Shown here one piece after another: positions 34,419 through 45,622 of a stretch of DNA of 64,000 nt. Source of the DNA: Ascarosepion bandense (Eukaryota > Mollusca > Cephalopoda > Sepiida > Sepiidae); contig JBBBDQ010000442.1 of the NCBI GenBank assembly GCA_037127315.1, positions 2,436,001 to 2,500,000 of the forward strand, written 5' to 3'. The number at the start of each line of letters is the position of its first letter. Within the stretch, counting starts at the first letter, position 1. Under the pieces are notes generated by a model. It saw only the letters and a program-made list of their open reading frames with translations, did not search any database and had not been told where the DNA came from. A program made the position numbers and the translations under genes.

Positions 34419-34522
34419 CTGGAGGAGCAACAAAATAGTCTTCTAAAGTGACAGAAGCATTTTGGAGAATTTCTTCACGGCGATTTGTTGTTGTGACTTT
34501 ATCTTCTCGGAGATATAATGAC
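34419..34522 (-). CDS. GATC: GATC coding exon 4
   Basis: The 104-nt exon encodes the tail of the split Arg, then [20 protein letters not shown], then [14 protein letters not shown] and the first base of Gly. GATC forms the small wrapping subunit of the mitochondrial GatCAB amidotransferase, which converts Glu-tRNA(Gln) to Gln-tRNA(Gln). The motifs LYLRxDxV and EEYFVAPPG are diagnostic of the family, and the human protein has the same blocks at the same spacing. The acceptor (acacag, then G) and donor (CCAG followed by GTAGGA) are good. A 118-bp tandem array begins within about 40 bp upstream of the acceptor, in the region where a branch point would lie. Confidence 0.95.
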
Positions 34523-34559
34523 CTGTGTTAAGTACAAAGAAATTCATGAATAAAGAAAA

Positions 34560-35290
34560 ATAGAGACAGGTAAGTACAAAGAAAGAGTTCAGTTGTCTGA
34601 ACAACTTTTGGAATGATAATGACTCTTCTCAAAATTATAGAAGGTAGACATAGGATGGATTGACTGAAATATTGTGGTAACAACAAAAGCAACACAAAGA
34701 ATGTGTTCAATAGCCTGAATATCTCTTGGAATGATAATGACTCTTCTTAAAATTATAGAAGGTAGACATAGGATGGAGTGACTGAGACATTGTGGTAACA
34801 ACAAAAGCAACACAAAGAATATGTTCAATAGCCTGAATATCTCTTGGAATGATAATGACTCTTCTTAAAATTATAGAAGGTAGACATAGGATGGATTGAC
34901 TGAAACATTGTGGTAACAACAAAAGCAACACAAAGAATATGTTCAATAGTCTGAATATCTCTTGGAATCATGATGACTCTTCTTAAAATGATAGAAGGTA
35001 GACATAGGATGGATTGACTGAAATATTGTGGTAACAACAAAAGCAACACAAAGAATGTGTTCAATAGTCTGAACAACTCTTGGAATGATGATGACTCTTC
35101 TCAAAATTATAGAAGCTAGACATACAATAGATTGACTGAAACATTGTGGTAATAACAAAAGCAACACAAAGAATGAGTTCAATAGTCTGAACAACTCTTT
35201 TAATGATAATGACTCTTCTCAAAATTATAGAAGATACACATAGGATTGACTGAAACCTTGTGGTAACAAAAGCAACACAAAATGAATTCA
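34560..35290. repeat. 118-bp tandem array in GATC intron 3, about six copies
   Basis: The block ggaatgataatgactcttct recurs every 118 bp from about 34612 to 35210. Each unit continues through atagaaggtagacatagg and ggtaacaacaaaagcaacac. Copies differ by scattered substitutions, more toward the right-hand end. The array starts about 40 bp from the exon 4 acceptor. Confidence 0.95.
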
Positions 35291-35735
35291 TTTGTTTATT
35301 ATGGCTACATAAATATTTAAATTTTAGAATTTACAGTTCTTTGATTTAGATTCATTTTATGGTGAGGGGTTTTTGGTGTGCCATTGCTCCCACTCCCAAA
35401 ACTCACACATTTTGTTTAGCAATCTCGAAACTCCTTTTCAAGTTGCAGTTTAAGAATATTGATTCTGCCACACCACAGAGCATTTGATCAGATAGACATA
35501 CTGTTTTTTATACTTTGCCCTGATTATAATAACTTTCTCAGGTTAACTATTATGGCATGTAGTGGCTTCCTTACTTTGCCCAATTCAGCTGTAGCAGCAA
35601 AGGAAGTAATCAGCAGGAAACAACAAAAAGTCTTAGAACTCATGAAAATGCAAAGCAGGTCCTATTCAGCCTCTTTTTTCCATTTTCTTTTTCAGTGGTC
35701 ACTACCTTCAAATCCAGTTCAATGACCCACTCACA
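35291..35735. other. GATC intron 3, nothing recognised
   Basis: An 88-codon frame on the plus strand at 35459-35725 has no recognisable content. Confidence 0.5.
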
Positions 35736-36450
35736 ACCCTTGCTGCAGGAAACCCATATCAGTCCAGGTAGCCAGAAACAGATTTCTCATACTTTAGAGG
35801 AACATGTGGGAAAATCTACCTTAGTGATGTAATGCATATGCATACACCTTGGTTCCCCCTCACAATAATATGATTGGCTGGTGTCAGCCATAAATACAGA
35901 CTAAGGTGGGGACACCTAGGACTACGCCTATTGGAACGCCTATTGACTACACCTAAGCATACTGCATACAACTATGACGAGTACCAGTCCATTATGGCTA
36001 CTTGCTGAATTGTCTTACCCATTTACATTTGCCAGAACCACTTAGCTACCTTGAATAATATATATATATCCCTTTCTGGGACATATCACTTAGATACACC
36101 TCCCCAAAGGAAAAAAAAATCTCAATACACTTGCTACAGAAGACTCATACCAGCTTGAGACAGGTTTCTCGTACCACGTGGAAACAAGTGGCGAAATCTC
36201 TCTTTGAGAAACCTACCCAAAGGAAAAACGCTGAAAACCCTTGTTGCAGAAAACCCATTTCAGTCCTGGTAGCTTGAAAAACATTTCTCATATGATTTAT
36301 GAACAAGTGGGGAAATCTCTCTTTCAGACACCAACCCAAAGAAACAACCACTCACAACCCTTACTGCAGAAGACCAATATCAGTACTGATAGACTAAAAT
36401 AGATTTCTCATACCATGCAGAAACAAGTGGAGAAATCTCCCTTTGTGACA
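35736..36450. repeat. Diverged tandem repeat of about 115-120 bp
   Basis: Blocks of the type acccttgctgcagaaaaccc, then agtcctggtagcttgaaa, then atttctcata, then gaaacaagtggggaaatctc recur at about 35735, 36120, 36235 and 36350, with a further piece at about 36700-36770 beyond a LINE fragment. Region 35830-36110 does not show the motif. Confidence 0.7.
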
Positions 36451-36454
36451 CCTT

Positions 36455-36705
36455 CTTCTTCTATGTGCCTTGTCCCTTCAGGACGTAGGCGATCATGGCC
36501 TTCCACTTTTCCCTATCCCTGGTGGCTCTGAGCATGCCTTCTCCTGTTACACCATGCAATCCTCGTTCCGTCATTCACCTGATTAGGTCCTTCAAATATG
36601 TTATCCGTTGCTTTCCCTTTCTCTTTTTCCCTCTACCTGGCCTGTTAGTATCAGATTCTCCAAGCCCTCCTTCCTCATTGTGTGTCCCAGGAACTTCAGC
36701 CAGTC
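36455..36705 (-). mobile_element. RTE-like LINE C-terminal fragment
   Basis: The minus strand encodes a broken frame: LKFLGHTMRKEGLENLIL, then QRITYLKDLIR, then ATRDREKWKAMIAYVLKGQG followed by T and a stop. This is the typical C-terminus of RTE-type reverse transcriptase ORFs. It interrupts the preceding tandem repeat. Confidence 0.75.
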
Positions 36706-36770
36706 CTGGTAGCTTGACACTGTGATTTATTATTCATTGTGGGACCAAGCAGAGAAATCTCAATTCAATA

Positions 36771-36940
36771 CATCGACTCAAGAGAGGAGCTCTTTCAACT
36801 GGGAAACCCTTCAATTTTTCTCACAAAATACCACAGTTTTACACTCTTTCAACCATGAATAAAAGCTGTTAGTTATTTAAAAACTTGGGTTTGTTCATAG
36901 CATGCACGCACGCACACATGCACGCACGCACACATGCATT
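36771..36940. other. GATC intron 3 with short CA-type microsatellite
   Basis: A (GCACGCACACAT)n-like tract lies at about 36903-36937. Confidence 0.7.
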
Positions 36941-37600
36941 TTGTCAGTTAAATGCCATGCATGATACACGTTTTTTTCAAAAGAGACATGACTGTCTGGG
37001 CAGAAGTTTGCCATTACTTTCTGTTGTAGACTGGTTGCCAACCAAGGATATAGAATTCAATCTGTCTGCTATTTAACCCATAGCTGGAGGGAGCTAGGTC
37101 CCACCCTTTTACAATAAAACCAATAAAATGTAACTGCAATTTCTACTCTAACAGCTTCTTTTCTCACAGTTCCCGCGGGTGGAATTCCCTTCCATTTACT
37201 TGCTTAAATCTCCAGGAATTTAAATGTAAGGTCAATAGACATCTCCTTTCTCACTAACTTGCATCCATTCTCTCAAGCTCTTTTCTCCATCCACTCCACC
37301 CCCATTACACCGGTATTCTCATCCGTCTATTACCCTCTTACTGACATCCCCTATAACTAACCCCTCTTTCTCATCACTTTCCCCCTATGTAACCCCCTGC
37401 ACAACAGTGGCAGTAAAACTGCCTTGTTTGGGGTGAAATGATTTTAGATTTTAAAAAAAAAAAAAAGAAGTGGTGGATTAATAACTTTCCCAAGGGTATT
37501 TGTGCGTAAGTTAATGCAACGAATTCAACTGGAATTTGAACTTATCTCTTTGATTTCTTGTTCCGAGCCGATATTCACTGCACCACAACACACAATTTAA
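36941..37600 (-). mobile_element. tRNA-derived SINE split by a LINE fragment
   Basis: The SINE 3' half (36941-37097, minus) and head (about 37472-37596, minus; gtggtgcagtgaatatcgg) are parts of one copy. Between them lies a plus-oriented LINE 3' fragment (about 37098-37465), encoding CNFYSNSFFSHSSRGWNSLP and ending in the cctgcacaacagtggcagta tail with an A run. The SINE sequence breaks in its cagctatgggttaaatag region and resumes in order on the other side. Confidence 0.85.
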
Positions 37601-37839
37601 ATAAATCTCTGCATAAATTTAAAATTTGAGACCTGGCAAAAAACACAAAACAAGCTAGTTTTATCCTTAGAGTGAATTTTGAGCATTTATTTGTCATTAT
37701 TTGATTTTTAATCTTCTATTTCCTTACATATTTTGAGCAAATATTTACAAATTTTTCTTTTAGGTCTGAACTGGTTCCAAGTCTTCAAGGAAGATAATTC
37801 TTGTATCTTGATGTCTCATAAAGAGTTAGATGCTCTTAC
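37601..37839. other. GATC intron 3, nothing recognised
   Basis: Short A+T-rich intron sequence preceding the donor of exon 3. Confidence 0.7.
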
Positions 37840-38009
37840 CTGTCTTCTAGCATCGACACCAGAGGTTTGACATTGGTCGTATCAGCAGTAAAGATCAGCT
37901 CAGCTGACCGAATAAAATCTTTCAGCCTTTCTATGGCGTTCTCATTGTCAAAATCCACAAGGGCCAGTCGCTCAAGCTTCTCCACAAGGTTACAATCAAC
38001 TGGCATTGA
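37840..38009 (-). CDS. GATC: GATC coding exon 3 (core of the protein)
   Basis: The 170-nt exon encodes SMPVDCNLVEKLERLALVDF, then DNENAIERLKDFIRSAELIF, then TADTTNVKPLVSMLED plus two bases of Arg. This matches the conserved GATC helices (LERLALVDF ... V.PLxSxLEDR), the part that wraps the GatA/GatB interface. The acceptor is a standard ...cag before TCA, and the donor is CAG followed by GTAAGA. The reading frame stays open for a few codons into the intron on each side. Together with exon 4 this fixes the identity. Confidence 0.96.
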
Positions 38010-38284
38010 CTGTGTAAAAAGACAAATGTTTTGAGGGTAAGACAAATGGTAGGGGCAGAATATTAAAACATTTATGTTTACAAAGAAGAAAGTAAGAAAA
38101 AGAATATGTATTTTGTTTTTCCGTTGTTATCATTTGCACTATTAATTGATATGCGGATTTGAAAAAATCCTGTTGAGAAATCTTTTATTGTTCATGTCAA
38201 GACTTGTTGTAGTGGATATTTTTTTTTAACTAAAACTAAAATTCAATGCATTTTTATATTATAAAAAAAAGAAATACCACACAA
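38010..38284. other. GATC intron 2, nothing recognised
   Basis: A+T-rich intron sequence. Confidence 0.6.
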
Positions 38285-38480
38285 TTGGAGTAGATAGATC
38301 TCTCTATCGCCCGGTTCACACTCCACCCACGTCTATTGAACAGGTTAAGAGGCTCATCCCTTGTTCCCTGTTTAGGATGTGGTTTCTGGCTTTCTCTCTT
38401 CCAATCTTTTCACTATTACGTAGCCCCCTGCACATCAGTGGCGTTACTGCCTTGCTCGGGGTGATACGAAAAAAAAAATT
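38285..38480 (+). mobile_element. LINE-tail-related retroelement fragment
   Basis: It has the same blocks as 28975-29235 (cacgtctattgaacaggtta, and ccctgcacatcagtggcgtt) and an A-rich end. Confidence 0.85.
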
Positions 38481-38499
38481 TTAAAAAAATTAAAAAAAA

Positions 38500-39010
38500 A
38501 AATATTTCACAACTGAAACTAACTTGCAATGCATTTTCACAGTAAAATGAAAAATCATTAGCAATGTATTTCTATATGAAAATTTATTTTCAATGAATTT
38601 TTATAGTAAATAAATTAGCAATGTATTTCTATATGAAAACTCATTTCCAATGCATTTTCATAGTAAATAAATTACAATGCTAATGTGAATTTTCTAAATT
38701 ACCAACGAAAACTTATTTCCAATGAATTTTCATAGTAAATAAATTAGCAATGTATTTCTATACAAAAACTTATTTTCAATGAATTTTTATAGTAAATAAA
38801 TTAGCAATGTATTTCTATATGAAAACTTATTTCCAATGAATTTTCTAATAAACAAATTAGCAATGTATTTCTATATGAAAACTTATTTCCATTAAATTTA
38901 CATTGTAAATAATTTCCAATGTATTTCGATATGAAAACACATTTCCATTGCATTTTCATAATAAAAAAGTCATTGGTTATATATCTTGATTCTAAAACTG
39001 ATCCACAATT
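38500..39010. repeat. Diverged A+T-rich tandem repeat, units of about 58-60 bp
   Basis: The blocks aatgtatttctatatgaaaa and tttccaatgaattttcatag alternate about seven times with small indels. The wording is close to the reverse complement of the satellite at 1-2447 (atttctatag, aatgcatt). Confidence 0.8.
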
Positions 39011-39394
39011 CATTTTCATTATGAAAATCCCTGACAATAAATTTTAAAATAAATTCAGATTTAAATGATTTCTAGTAGAAAAGTCATACAAACTTAAATT
39101 GATAGTTATCAACTTTATGTCACAGATCATTCACAAATATTATGCATTTCTTCTCTACTTGTTGCCATATTCAAGTCAGACTAAACTGACAGTCAACTTG
39201 CAAGAAAGCATTTAACATTTTTTAAATATTTCCCCAATGATAAGTTCTATATCTCCTCTGAAATAGTGTGTCTCTGGATTTCAGAAACAGTTTAACTTTG
39301 TTCAAACTGCAAGCATTTGTCATGAGTGTTTAAAATCAAAACTCACACAGGTTTAAATCATTCATCTTTAGATTGGATACATTTATTTATTTTT
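39011..39394. other. GATC intron 2, nothing recognised
   Basis: No repeat or coding signal could be supported. Confidence 0.5.
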
Positions 39395-39585
39395 TTATTT
39401 ATTTTTTTTTTAATCATATCACCCTGAGCAAGGCGGTAACTTTTGTAGTTATGTGCAGGGGGCTATGTAAGAGTGACAAGATTGGAAAAGAGAAAACCGG
39501 AAAACACATCCTAAGCAGGGAACAAGGAATGAGCCTCTTCACCTGTTCAATAGATGTGGGTGGAGTGTGAACTGGGTGATAGTTA
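39395..39585 (-). mobile_element. LINE-tail-related retroelement fragment
   Basis: It starts with a T-rich run and aatcatatcaccctgagcaa, then the gcctcttcacctgttcaat block. Confidence 0.85.
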
Positions 39586-40130
39586 CAAATAATTAATTTT
39601 TCTATTTATTTTGCTTGGAAAGTTATTGGAATCTTGTGGAAATTAATTTTATAAGGGCTAATTTGAAAGTTTAAAAAAAGGAATAACAAATATCAAGCGG
39701 CTTTTGAGGCTCAGTCATGCAAAATCTTTGCCATGTTTTTCCTGCTTTTTTGTCTCTGGATTTTTGCTTCTTTCACCCTTAACCCTGGAAGGATTCGGTG
39801 GGGATTTGGTGGGGATTTGGTGGGGATTCGGTGGGGATGCTGACATACTGAGCTGCCCACCATTCTCCTCAAACTGTGGCAGTTGTGTACCAGATTCTGT
39901 CTTTATTAACCGTTTCTCATCATGTGACATGTCTATGCAATTTTAACCTGGTGGAGCCTATCCCTCTCCTGGTTATACCACATCCAACATCCTCCGACTA
40001 GGTGGCTCACCTTGGTCACAACACATTTTGTACATTTGAGGAGACTTCCTGCTTTGGCCAGTGAACTGCCTTGAGGAGGTCCACTATCCAGTGGTGCTAT
40101 GTTAACACCACCATCTCACATGAATTTAGC
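39586..40130. other. GATC intron 2 with a short G-rich repeat
   Basis: At 39795-39838 the unit gtggggatttg is repeated about four times. The surrounding sequence is not recognised. Confidence 0.6.
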
Positions 40131-40445
40131 TCAGCGTGCATTGTGGTACAGTGGATATCGGTTCGGAACGAGAAACCGGGGAGCCGAGTTCGAATTCCAG
40201 TTGAATCCATTGTATTCACTTACGTGCAAATACTCTTGGGAAAGGTATTAATCCGTCTCTTCCTTCCAGTTATGGGTTAAATAGCAGGACAGATTGGGTT
40301 CTATAGCCTTGGTCGGCAACCAGTCTACCGCAGAAAGCAATGGCAACCTACTGCAGAATAATCTTCTGCCCAGTCAGTCATGTCTCTTTCGAGACATGAT
40401 CGCCCCTGCATGTATCACGTATGGCACTTAACTAACTGACTGAGA
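40131..40445 (+). mobile_element. tRNA-derived SINE, full length
   Basis: It has A box gtggtacagtgg, B box gagttcgaattcc and a complete body to ggcacttaactaactgactg. Confidence 0.92.
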
Positions 40446-40605
40446 CATTTTAATGGGGCATGGCAACTTGGAGTCATCGCATGAGAGATTCTGGAGATCG
40501 TTAAGTATCAGTGACATCCACCCACTCAAAAGTGCAACAAACGTACTACCTCTATTCAGAGCCCCCATGTCTCTGGACTTCCAACTTCCTAAAACTAAAT
40601 TTTCT
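40446..40605. other. GATC intron 2, nothing recognised
   Basis: Short unassigned stretch. Confidence 0.5.
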
Positions 40606-41278
40606 TTTTTTTTTTTAATTTTCTATAATCATTTCATGCTACTGGTGCACAAGGGTTACAGAAGAGGTGAGTGTTGAGAAAGAGGAACAAGTTACGGGGG
40701 AGTCAGAGAATGAATAAAAAAAGGACGAGAATACAGGTGTGAAGAGGGTTGCGTGGGAGTGAAGTGTAAAGGAAGAAGAACATGATACAAGGGCTGTCAG
40801 GGAAAGGATGGGAGTCGAGAAGATGAGAGATGGCAATTGACTTTGTATTTAAGAATTGAGATTGTAGCTTTCAAGGAAGCAAGTATACGGAAGGGAATTC
40901 CACAGGCGAGAAGTGTGAGCAAAGAAGCTGCTAGGGTAGAAGTTGCGGTTATATTTGATTGGCTTCACTGTAAAAGAGTGGGACCAAGCTGTTTGTCAAG
41001 TAGCTCAACTAAATTCATACAGACGGGGCACCAGGGAGGTAAGCTCAGTGGAACAGAAGCTGTGAAAGTATTTGTAGAAGAGACAGAGGGAAGCCTTATT
41101 ACATCAGTGAGAAAGTGACTGAAGTTGAGCTAACAGGTCGAGATCAATTATATTACAGATTCTTCATTGGATTTTGTCAAGAAGTCCGAGATTAATAGCA
41201 GGGGCACCCGACCAGATGTCAGAGCAGTATTCAATGCAAAGGCAGATGGTAGACTTAAGAGATGGATTTCTTCTTTTT
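40606..41278 (-). mobile_element. Jockey/CR1-like LINE, 3' fragment
   Basis: On the minus strand, decayed frames cover the same region as the 61085-62040 copy. Readable matches are the SHTSRLWNSLPYTCF-like block and, near 41200, the CIEYCSDIWSGAPAINLG-like block. The 3' tail is eroded. Confidence 0.7.
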
Positions 41279-41288
41279 TTAGGGTAAA

Positions 41289-41674
41289 CTAGCAGTATAG
41301 CCCGGCATTGCTCGGGTGTAATGAAAGCTTTAAAACTAATCCATGGTCCTGGAGCTCAAACTCTTTGGATGTTGGCATGAAAGACTAAAAAGCAATAGTT
41401 GTTTCCAGTTAAAGCGAAACTGTAGACTGAAAGAAAAATGAATGGATGTAAGTCAAATTTTGATTTCCTGGTATCGATATCAAATAAGTTTTTTTTGTCG
41501 TAAACTGAATTTTGAAAGTTAAATAAGTCCTCTGAGTAAATGGTATCATGGCTGAGACTAAGAACTACAATTATACCTACTTAGAGCCAAACCCAAAGCA
41601 AAAACTAAAATAAAAGGGCTGAAAAAAATACAGACATACAGGCAGATAAACAGACACACACACAAACATCTTGC

Positions 41675-41705
<31 letters not shown>

Positions 41706-41980
41706 TATCGATTTTCTGCACTATTTGTAAGAAGTGCAACCTTGAAACTTCTGAATATCGTTTCTTATGTCTTTGTCTATGAGTGTATCAAATTTGATTA
41801 AAATCGGACAACTCCTTCTATAACCCGATTTTTCGATTTTCGATATTTATCGGGGGTACCTCGACACAAAACCTAGCTAAGAACACTCGCAGACGCTTAT
41901 AGTACAACTGTGTAAATTTTCAAGAAAATTGATTCAGCCATTTCAGAGTCTATAGGTAACCGACACACACACACACACAC

Positions 41981-42013
<33 letters not shown>

Positions 42014-42108
42014 TACACACACACACACACACACATACACACACACACACATACACACACACACACATACACATACACACACACATAAAAGTTATAAATA
42101 AGTTTAGA
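41289..42108 (-). mobile_element. Non-autonomous Helitron, copy 3
   Basis: On the minus strand it starts TCTAAACTTATTTATAACTT and ends with the hairpin cccgagcaatgccggg, then ctatactgCTAG followed by T. An interrupted (GT)n tract sits near its 5' end and a (TA)n tract is internal. Confidence 0.82.
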
Positions 42109-42254
42109 TTTAGATTTAGATAGATTCTCAGATATTAAAAAAAAAATTTAAATCTGCAAAATGTAAGAAAATTGTCCCTGGAAAGATATTTAAGTCCTCG
42201 GTTTTTTTCATATTTTAAATTTATCATTAACCAAATTTGGCACAATATGACATG
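42109..42254. other. GATC intron 2, unassigned
   Basis: Short A+T-rich stretch. Confidence 0.5.
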
Positions 42255-42560
42255 CAGCATATGCATTGTGGTGTAATAGATATTGGCTCGGAATAAGAAA
42301 TTAGAGAGCAGAGTTCAAATTCAAGTTGAATTCGTTGCATTCACTTACACACACATACCTTTTGGAAAAGTATAAATCCATCTCTTCTCCCTCCAGATAT
42401 GGGTTGAATAGCAGGACAGATTGGGTTCTATAGCCTTGGTTGGCAACCAGTCTACCACAGAAAATAATGAAAGCCTACTGCGGGAAAATCTTCTGCCTAC
42501 TCAGTCATGTTTTGAAAGAGACATGATCACCCAAGCATGTTTTACGTATGAAAATTGACT
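42255..42560 (+). mobile_element. tRNA-derived SINE, diverged
   Basis: The head gcattgtggtgtaatagata and the B-box position gagttcaaattcaag are decayed; the body is complete. Confidence 0.85.
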
Positions 42561-42599
42561 AATACCAAGAACCATATAACAATTTGGCATTACGTTCCT

Positions 42600-42840
42600 T
42601 GAAATTATTAGAAAATCATGATCTAGACTTCTCTTCGTGTATTTTGGGGGTGCTGAATCCATTTTGGTAACTCTAATTTGGAATTCACATGTTGGGCAGT
42701 TCTTTTTACTGACAACCATACATTCTGTCTTTTTACAATTGATGGTTAGTCCTTTCTTCTCACCATCCTTTACTATTTTCTGTAGGAGTTCCTGTAGTCT
42801 CCTTTCTGTGTCTGATCTTAACACTGTGACATCTACATAA
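42600..42840 (-). mobile_element. RTE-like LINE reverse transcriptase fragment
   Basis: The minus strand encodes LRSDTERRLQELLQKIVKDG, then EKKGLTINCKKTECMVVSKK. This is the palm region downstream of the YADD box in RTE-type reverse transcriptases. Confidence 0.8.
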
Positions 42841-42869
42841 CTAAGGTTCTAAACATATACTGTTAAAGA

Positions 42870-43330
42870 TAAGAGACAATGAATGTCTCCAAAAGTTTAA
42901 ATGCAACGCCAATTGCCATCTTGTATCTACTTGATTCCCATCCATTCTTATCTTTTCTTCAACATCCCAATAGCTACAATCTCCAAAAGTTTAAATGCAA
43001 TGTCAATTGCCATCTCTTATCTTTTCTTCAACATCCCAATAGCTACAATCTCCAAAAATTTAAATGCAACGCCAATTGCCATCTTTTATCTACTTGATTC
43101 CCATCCATCTCTTATCTTTTCTTCAACATCCCAATAGCTACAATCTCCAAAAATTTAAATGCAACGCCAATTGCCATCTTTTATCTACTTGATTCCCATC
43201 CATTCTTATCTTCAACATCCCAATAGCTACAATCTCCAAAAATTTAAATGCAACGTCATTTGCCATCTTGTATCTCCTTGATTCTCATCCAGCTCTTATC
43301 TTTTCTCCGACATCTGCCATAATTTCTTTT
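42870..43330 (+). repeat. Tandemly amplified piece of LINE C-terminus
   Basis: The block ccaatagctacaatctccaa followed by a-agtttaaatgcaac-gcc repeats about five times with spacings of about 60-95 bp. It encodes NLQKFKCNANCHLL, the LINE C-terminal motif, so a small LINE segment has become a minisatellite. The array ends in the LINE 3' tail (about 43330-43425). Confidence 0.8.
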
Positions 43331-43429
43331 ATTCTCACACTGTAAAGGGGGTTACAATGAGAAAATAAAAAAGTGGAATTTCTTCCTAGCTTGGGGTGAA
43401 ATGATTATAAAAAAAAATAAAAGAAACGA

Positions 43430-44365
43430 TTGGTCCAGCATTTACTGCCATATAGGAGGACTGATATTATGTAACAGTTCAATACTCTTTTCTTTGTTGC
43501 TAACAAAATTTCAAAGCCCTCTTTTCTTCATTATGCGTCCTGTAAATTCCAGCAGTCTCTTTCGGATGTGAAGTATAAATGTCCTTTTCATTCCCATTTT
43601 CTCTAGAGTTTTATCATTACTCACATTTTTGGTACATAGTATTCTTGGCATCCTCCTGTAGTACCACATTTGCATTGCCTCAATTCTTTTCTATATCTCT
43701 GAGGAGACGGTAACACATTCACTGACATATATTCCATAACACTTTAGTGTGCTTTTCTTTGTTTCTAATACACTTTTCCTGTTTCTTAATATTTTACTTA
43801 GCTTTTGAAAGCCAACTTAGCTATCCAAATTTGGTTTTCAGTCTCACACTTTCCATCCTCAGGTAAAACACTTCCCAGATATTTAAATTTTTGTACTTGT
43901 TTAATTTTTCTATCTCCAGTTTGTAATTTACATGTTGGGCTGTCTCTTTTGCTGACAACCTTGCATTCTATCTTCTTGCAATTGATGGTTAGTCCATTCT
44001 TCTCACTTTCCTTTTCTACATTCTGTACTTTTACAACATGCTGAAGTGCTCAAGAAGACTTTTCTTTTTGTTGTACTTGTTTGATTTTGGTATCCTTAAT
44101 TTGTAAATTGCATTTGAGGCTGTCCTTTTTGCTAACAACCGTTCATTCAATCTTCTTGTAATTGATGTTTAGTCCTTTCTTCTTGCTTTCCTTCAATATC
44201 TTCTGCAGGAGTTCTTGTAGTTTCCTTTGTGTCTGCTATCAACACTGTCACCTGTATATCCAAAGTTGTTAAAATTGTTGCCCCTAATAATGAATCCTGG
44301 TGGAACTTCAAATTCTCTCAAGAGTGTTTCATTGTAAAAGTTGAATAGGTCTGGCAAGAAGGCAC
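43430..44365 (-). mobile_element. RTE-like LINE remnants, partly duplicated
   Basis: Two successive copies of the reverse-transcriptase region are recognisable on the minus strand (around 43900-44040 and 44080-44250). Both carry the KKNGLTINCKKIECKVVSKR-like block. All frames are broken. Confidence 0.65.
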
Positions 44366-44696
44366 ATCCTTGTCTTACAACTCTTTCTATTTTTGTGTAT
44401 TTAATGAAATCATTTTCAATTCACATGAAACCAGTATAAGTTTCAAATTATTCTATGACGCTTCACAAATAAATCAAACTTACCTAGCAGTTTGGACATT
44501 TAACACTGAAAGCAAGCAGCTGAGAATTCGAAATGCTGAAACAGATTCACCTTATTCTCCAAAAAATCTCTATTGAAGCTACAAAATAGTTAAATATATC
44601 AAATTTATGAAGGTTTTCCTGTTTGCTCTGTAATTAATCATAGAGAATTTATCGACCATATTCTCCTACTCTGAAGAAAGTTCCGAAATTACTTAC
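44366..44696. other. GATC intron 2, nothing recognised
   Basis: Intron sequence adjacent to the exon 2 donor. Confidence 0.5.
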
Positions 44697-44747
44697 CTTT
44701 GATAATTTGTCATTATCAACAGTCATCTTAGTCGAAATTTGAGGTAC
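44697..44747 (-). CDS. GATC: GATC coding exon 2
   Basis: The 51-nt exon encodes VPQISTKMTVDNDKLSK in phase 0 on both sides. The acceptor is ctacag before GTA and the donor is AAG followed by GTAAGT. Val-Pro following a basic presequence is a recurring feature of the mature N-terminal region of animal GATC proteins. The rest is a poorly conserved linker ahead of the helical core. I found it as the only strong in-phase acceptor-donor pair between exons 1 and 3, so this exon rests on splice signals and frame rather than strong similarity. Confidence 0.82.
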
Positions 44748-44829
44748 CTGTAGAAAAAGACAAAAAAATAGCCAACACCAACAAATGAAGTCATTTGTCT
44801 AAAAAATTCAATTTTTCATAATTTACATG

Positions 44830-45240
44830 ATACATAGAGTTTGAGTTTTGTTTAACGGCCTATCAATCTCTAAGTGTTATTTAATGCCAAAAAAGGTAGG
44901 GTTTTAAGGTGTTTTTTTTTTAATGTTCAGTTATAGTGAGAAGGTTGATTTAGTCAGATTTTGATAAAAAATTAAAAAAAATTTTTTTTTATTTGTCAAA
45001 ACTGAAGATGTCTTCTAGTTTTGTATTAAAAAATATATCGCTGGTAAAAGTTTTTTCCTTCAAAAATGTATATTTTTACTATGAAAGTATTTTATTTCTA
45101 TAAGAGTATATTTTTATACTTTCATAGTGTTTTGACCCCAGCAATTAAGAGGTGATTCCATGTTCCTCACAACCTTCCAATCAGAGGCCTTGCAGTTTAC
45201 CGTCATACCCAGGACCATAGATTTCTAATCTATCAGTAAC
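44830..45240 (+). repeat. Dispersed repeat X, copy 1
   Basis: The blocks gtgttatttaatgccaaaaa, then agtgagaaggttgatttagt, then ctttcatagtgttttgaccc, then tcctcacaaccttccaatca are shared in order with 50270-51030 (plus) and with 45655-46825 (minus, split by a mariner). There is no coding. The class is unknown. Confidence 0.75.
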
Positions 45241-45261
45241 ATTTACTCTAATTTCTGAAAC

Positions 45262-45312
45262 TTCCTTTCTTCCTGATTTTCAATGCATTTCTACAGTAAA
45301 ATTATTCAAAAT
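45262..45312 (-). repeat. Solitary fragment related to the 120-bp satellite
   Basis: On the minus strand the sequence tagaaatgcattgaaaatca followed by ggaagaaag matches the end of the satellite monomer at 1-2447 almost exactly. Confidence 0.7.
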
Positions 45313-45554
45313 TCATTTTTATAATGAAATAAGCAATACTTAAATTGACCTGTGGCCCTCTAAATTCATAAATAATGTTGGTCTGGTGTAGTCAAACCTT
45401 TGCAGGTTATTTAAAGTCAGAAAATATTATTAGATGATAAGAATTTTTTTTTTGAGATCATGATTTTTAGTGATACAAGTCTTACCAATTAATCCATAGT
45501 CAGTGAAGAAGAGGTGGGTTTATAGCTAATCAGAATTCAATAAACAAGAAATTA

Positions 45555-45622
45555 TAATGTGGATTTAAAGTGGGGGATCAATTCTATATTACAATCAATA
45601 TATAAACTGATCTCTCAGTTTG
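45555..45622. repeat. Palindrome of the GTGGGGGATCA family
   Basis: The left arm is aaagtgggggatcaatt and the imperfect right arm is aactgatctctcagttt. Confidence 0.85.

Noticed and set aside
34528..35291. Series of similar 60-83-codon minus-strand frames
   Set aside because: They come from a 118-bp tandem repeat; the period is not a multiple of three and the region is intronic.
41897..42082. Cys-Val repeat open frame
   Set aside because: It is the (GT)n tract of a Helitron read in one frame.
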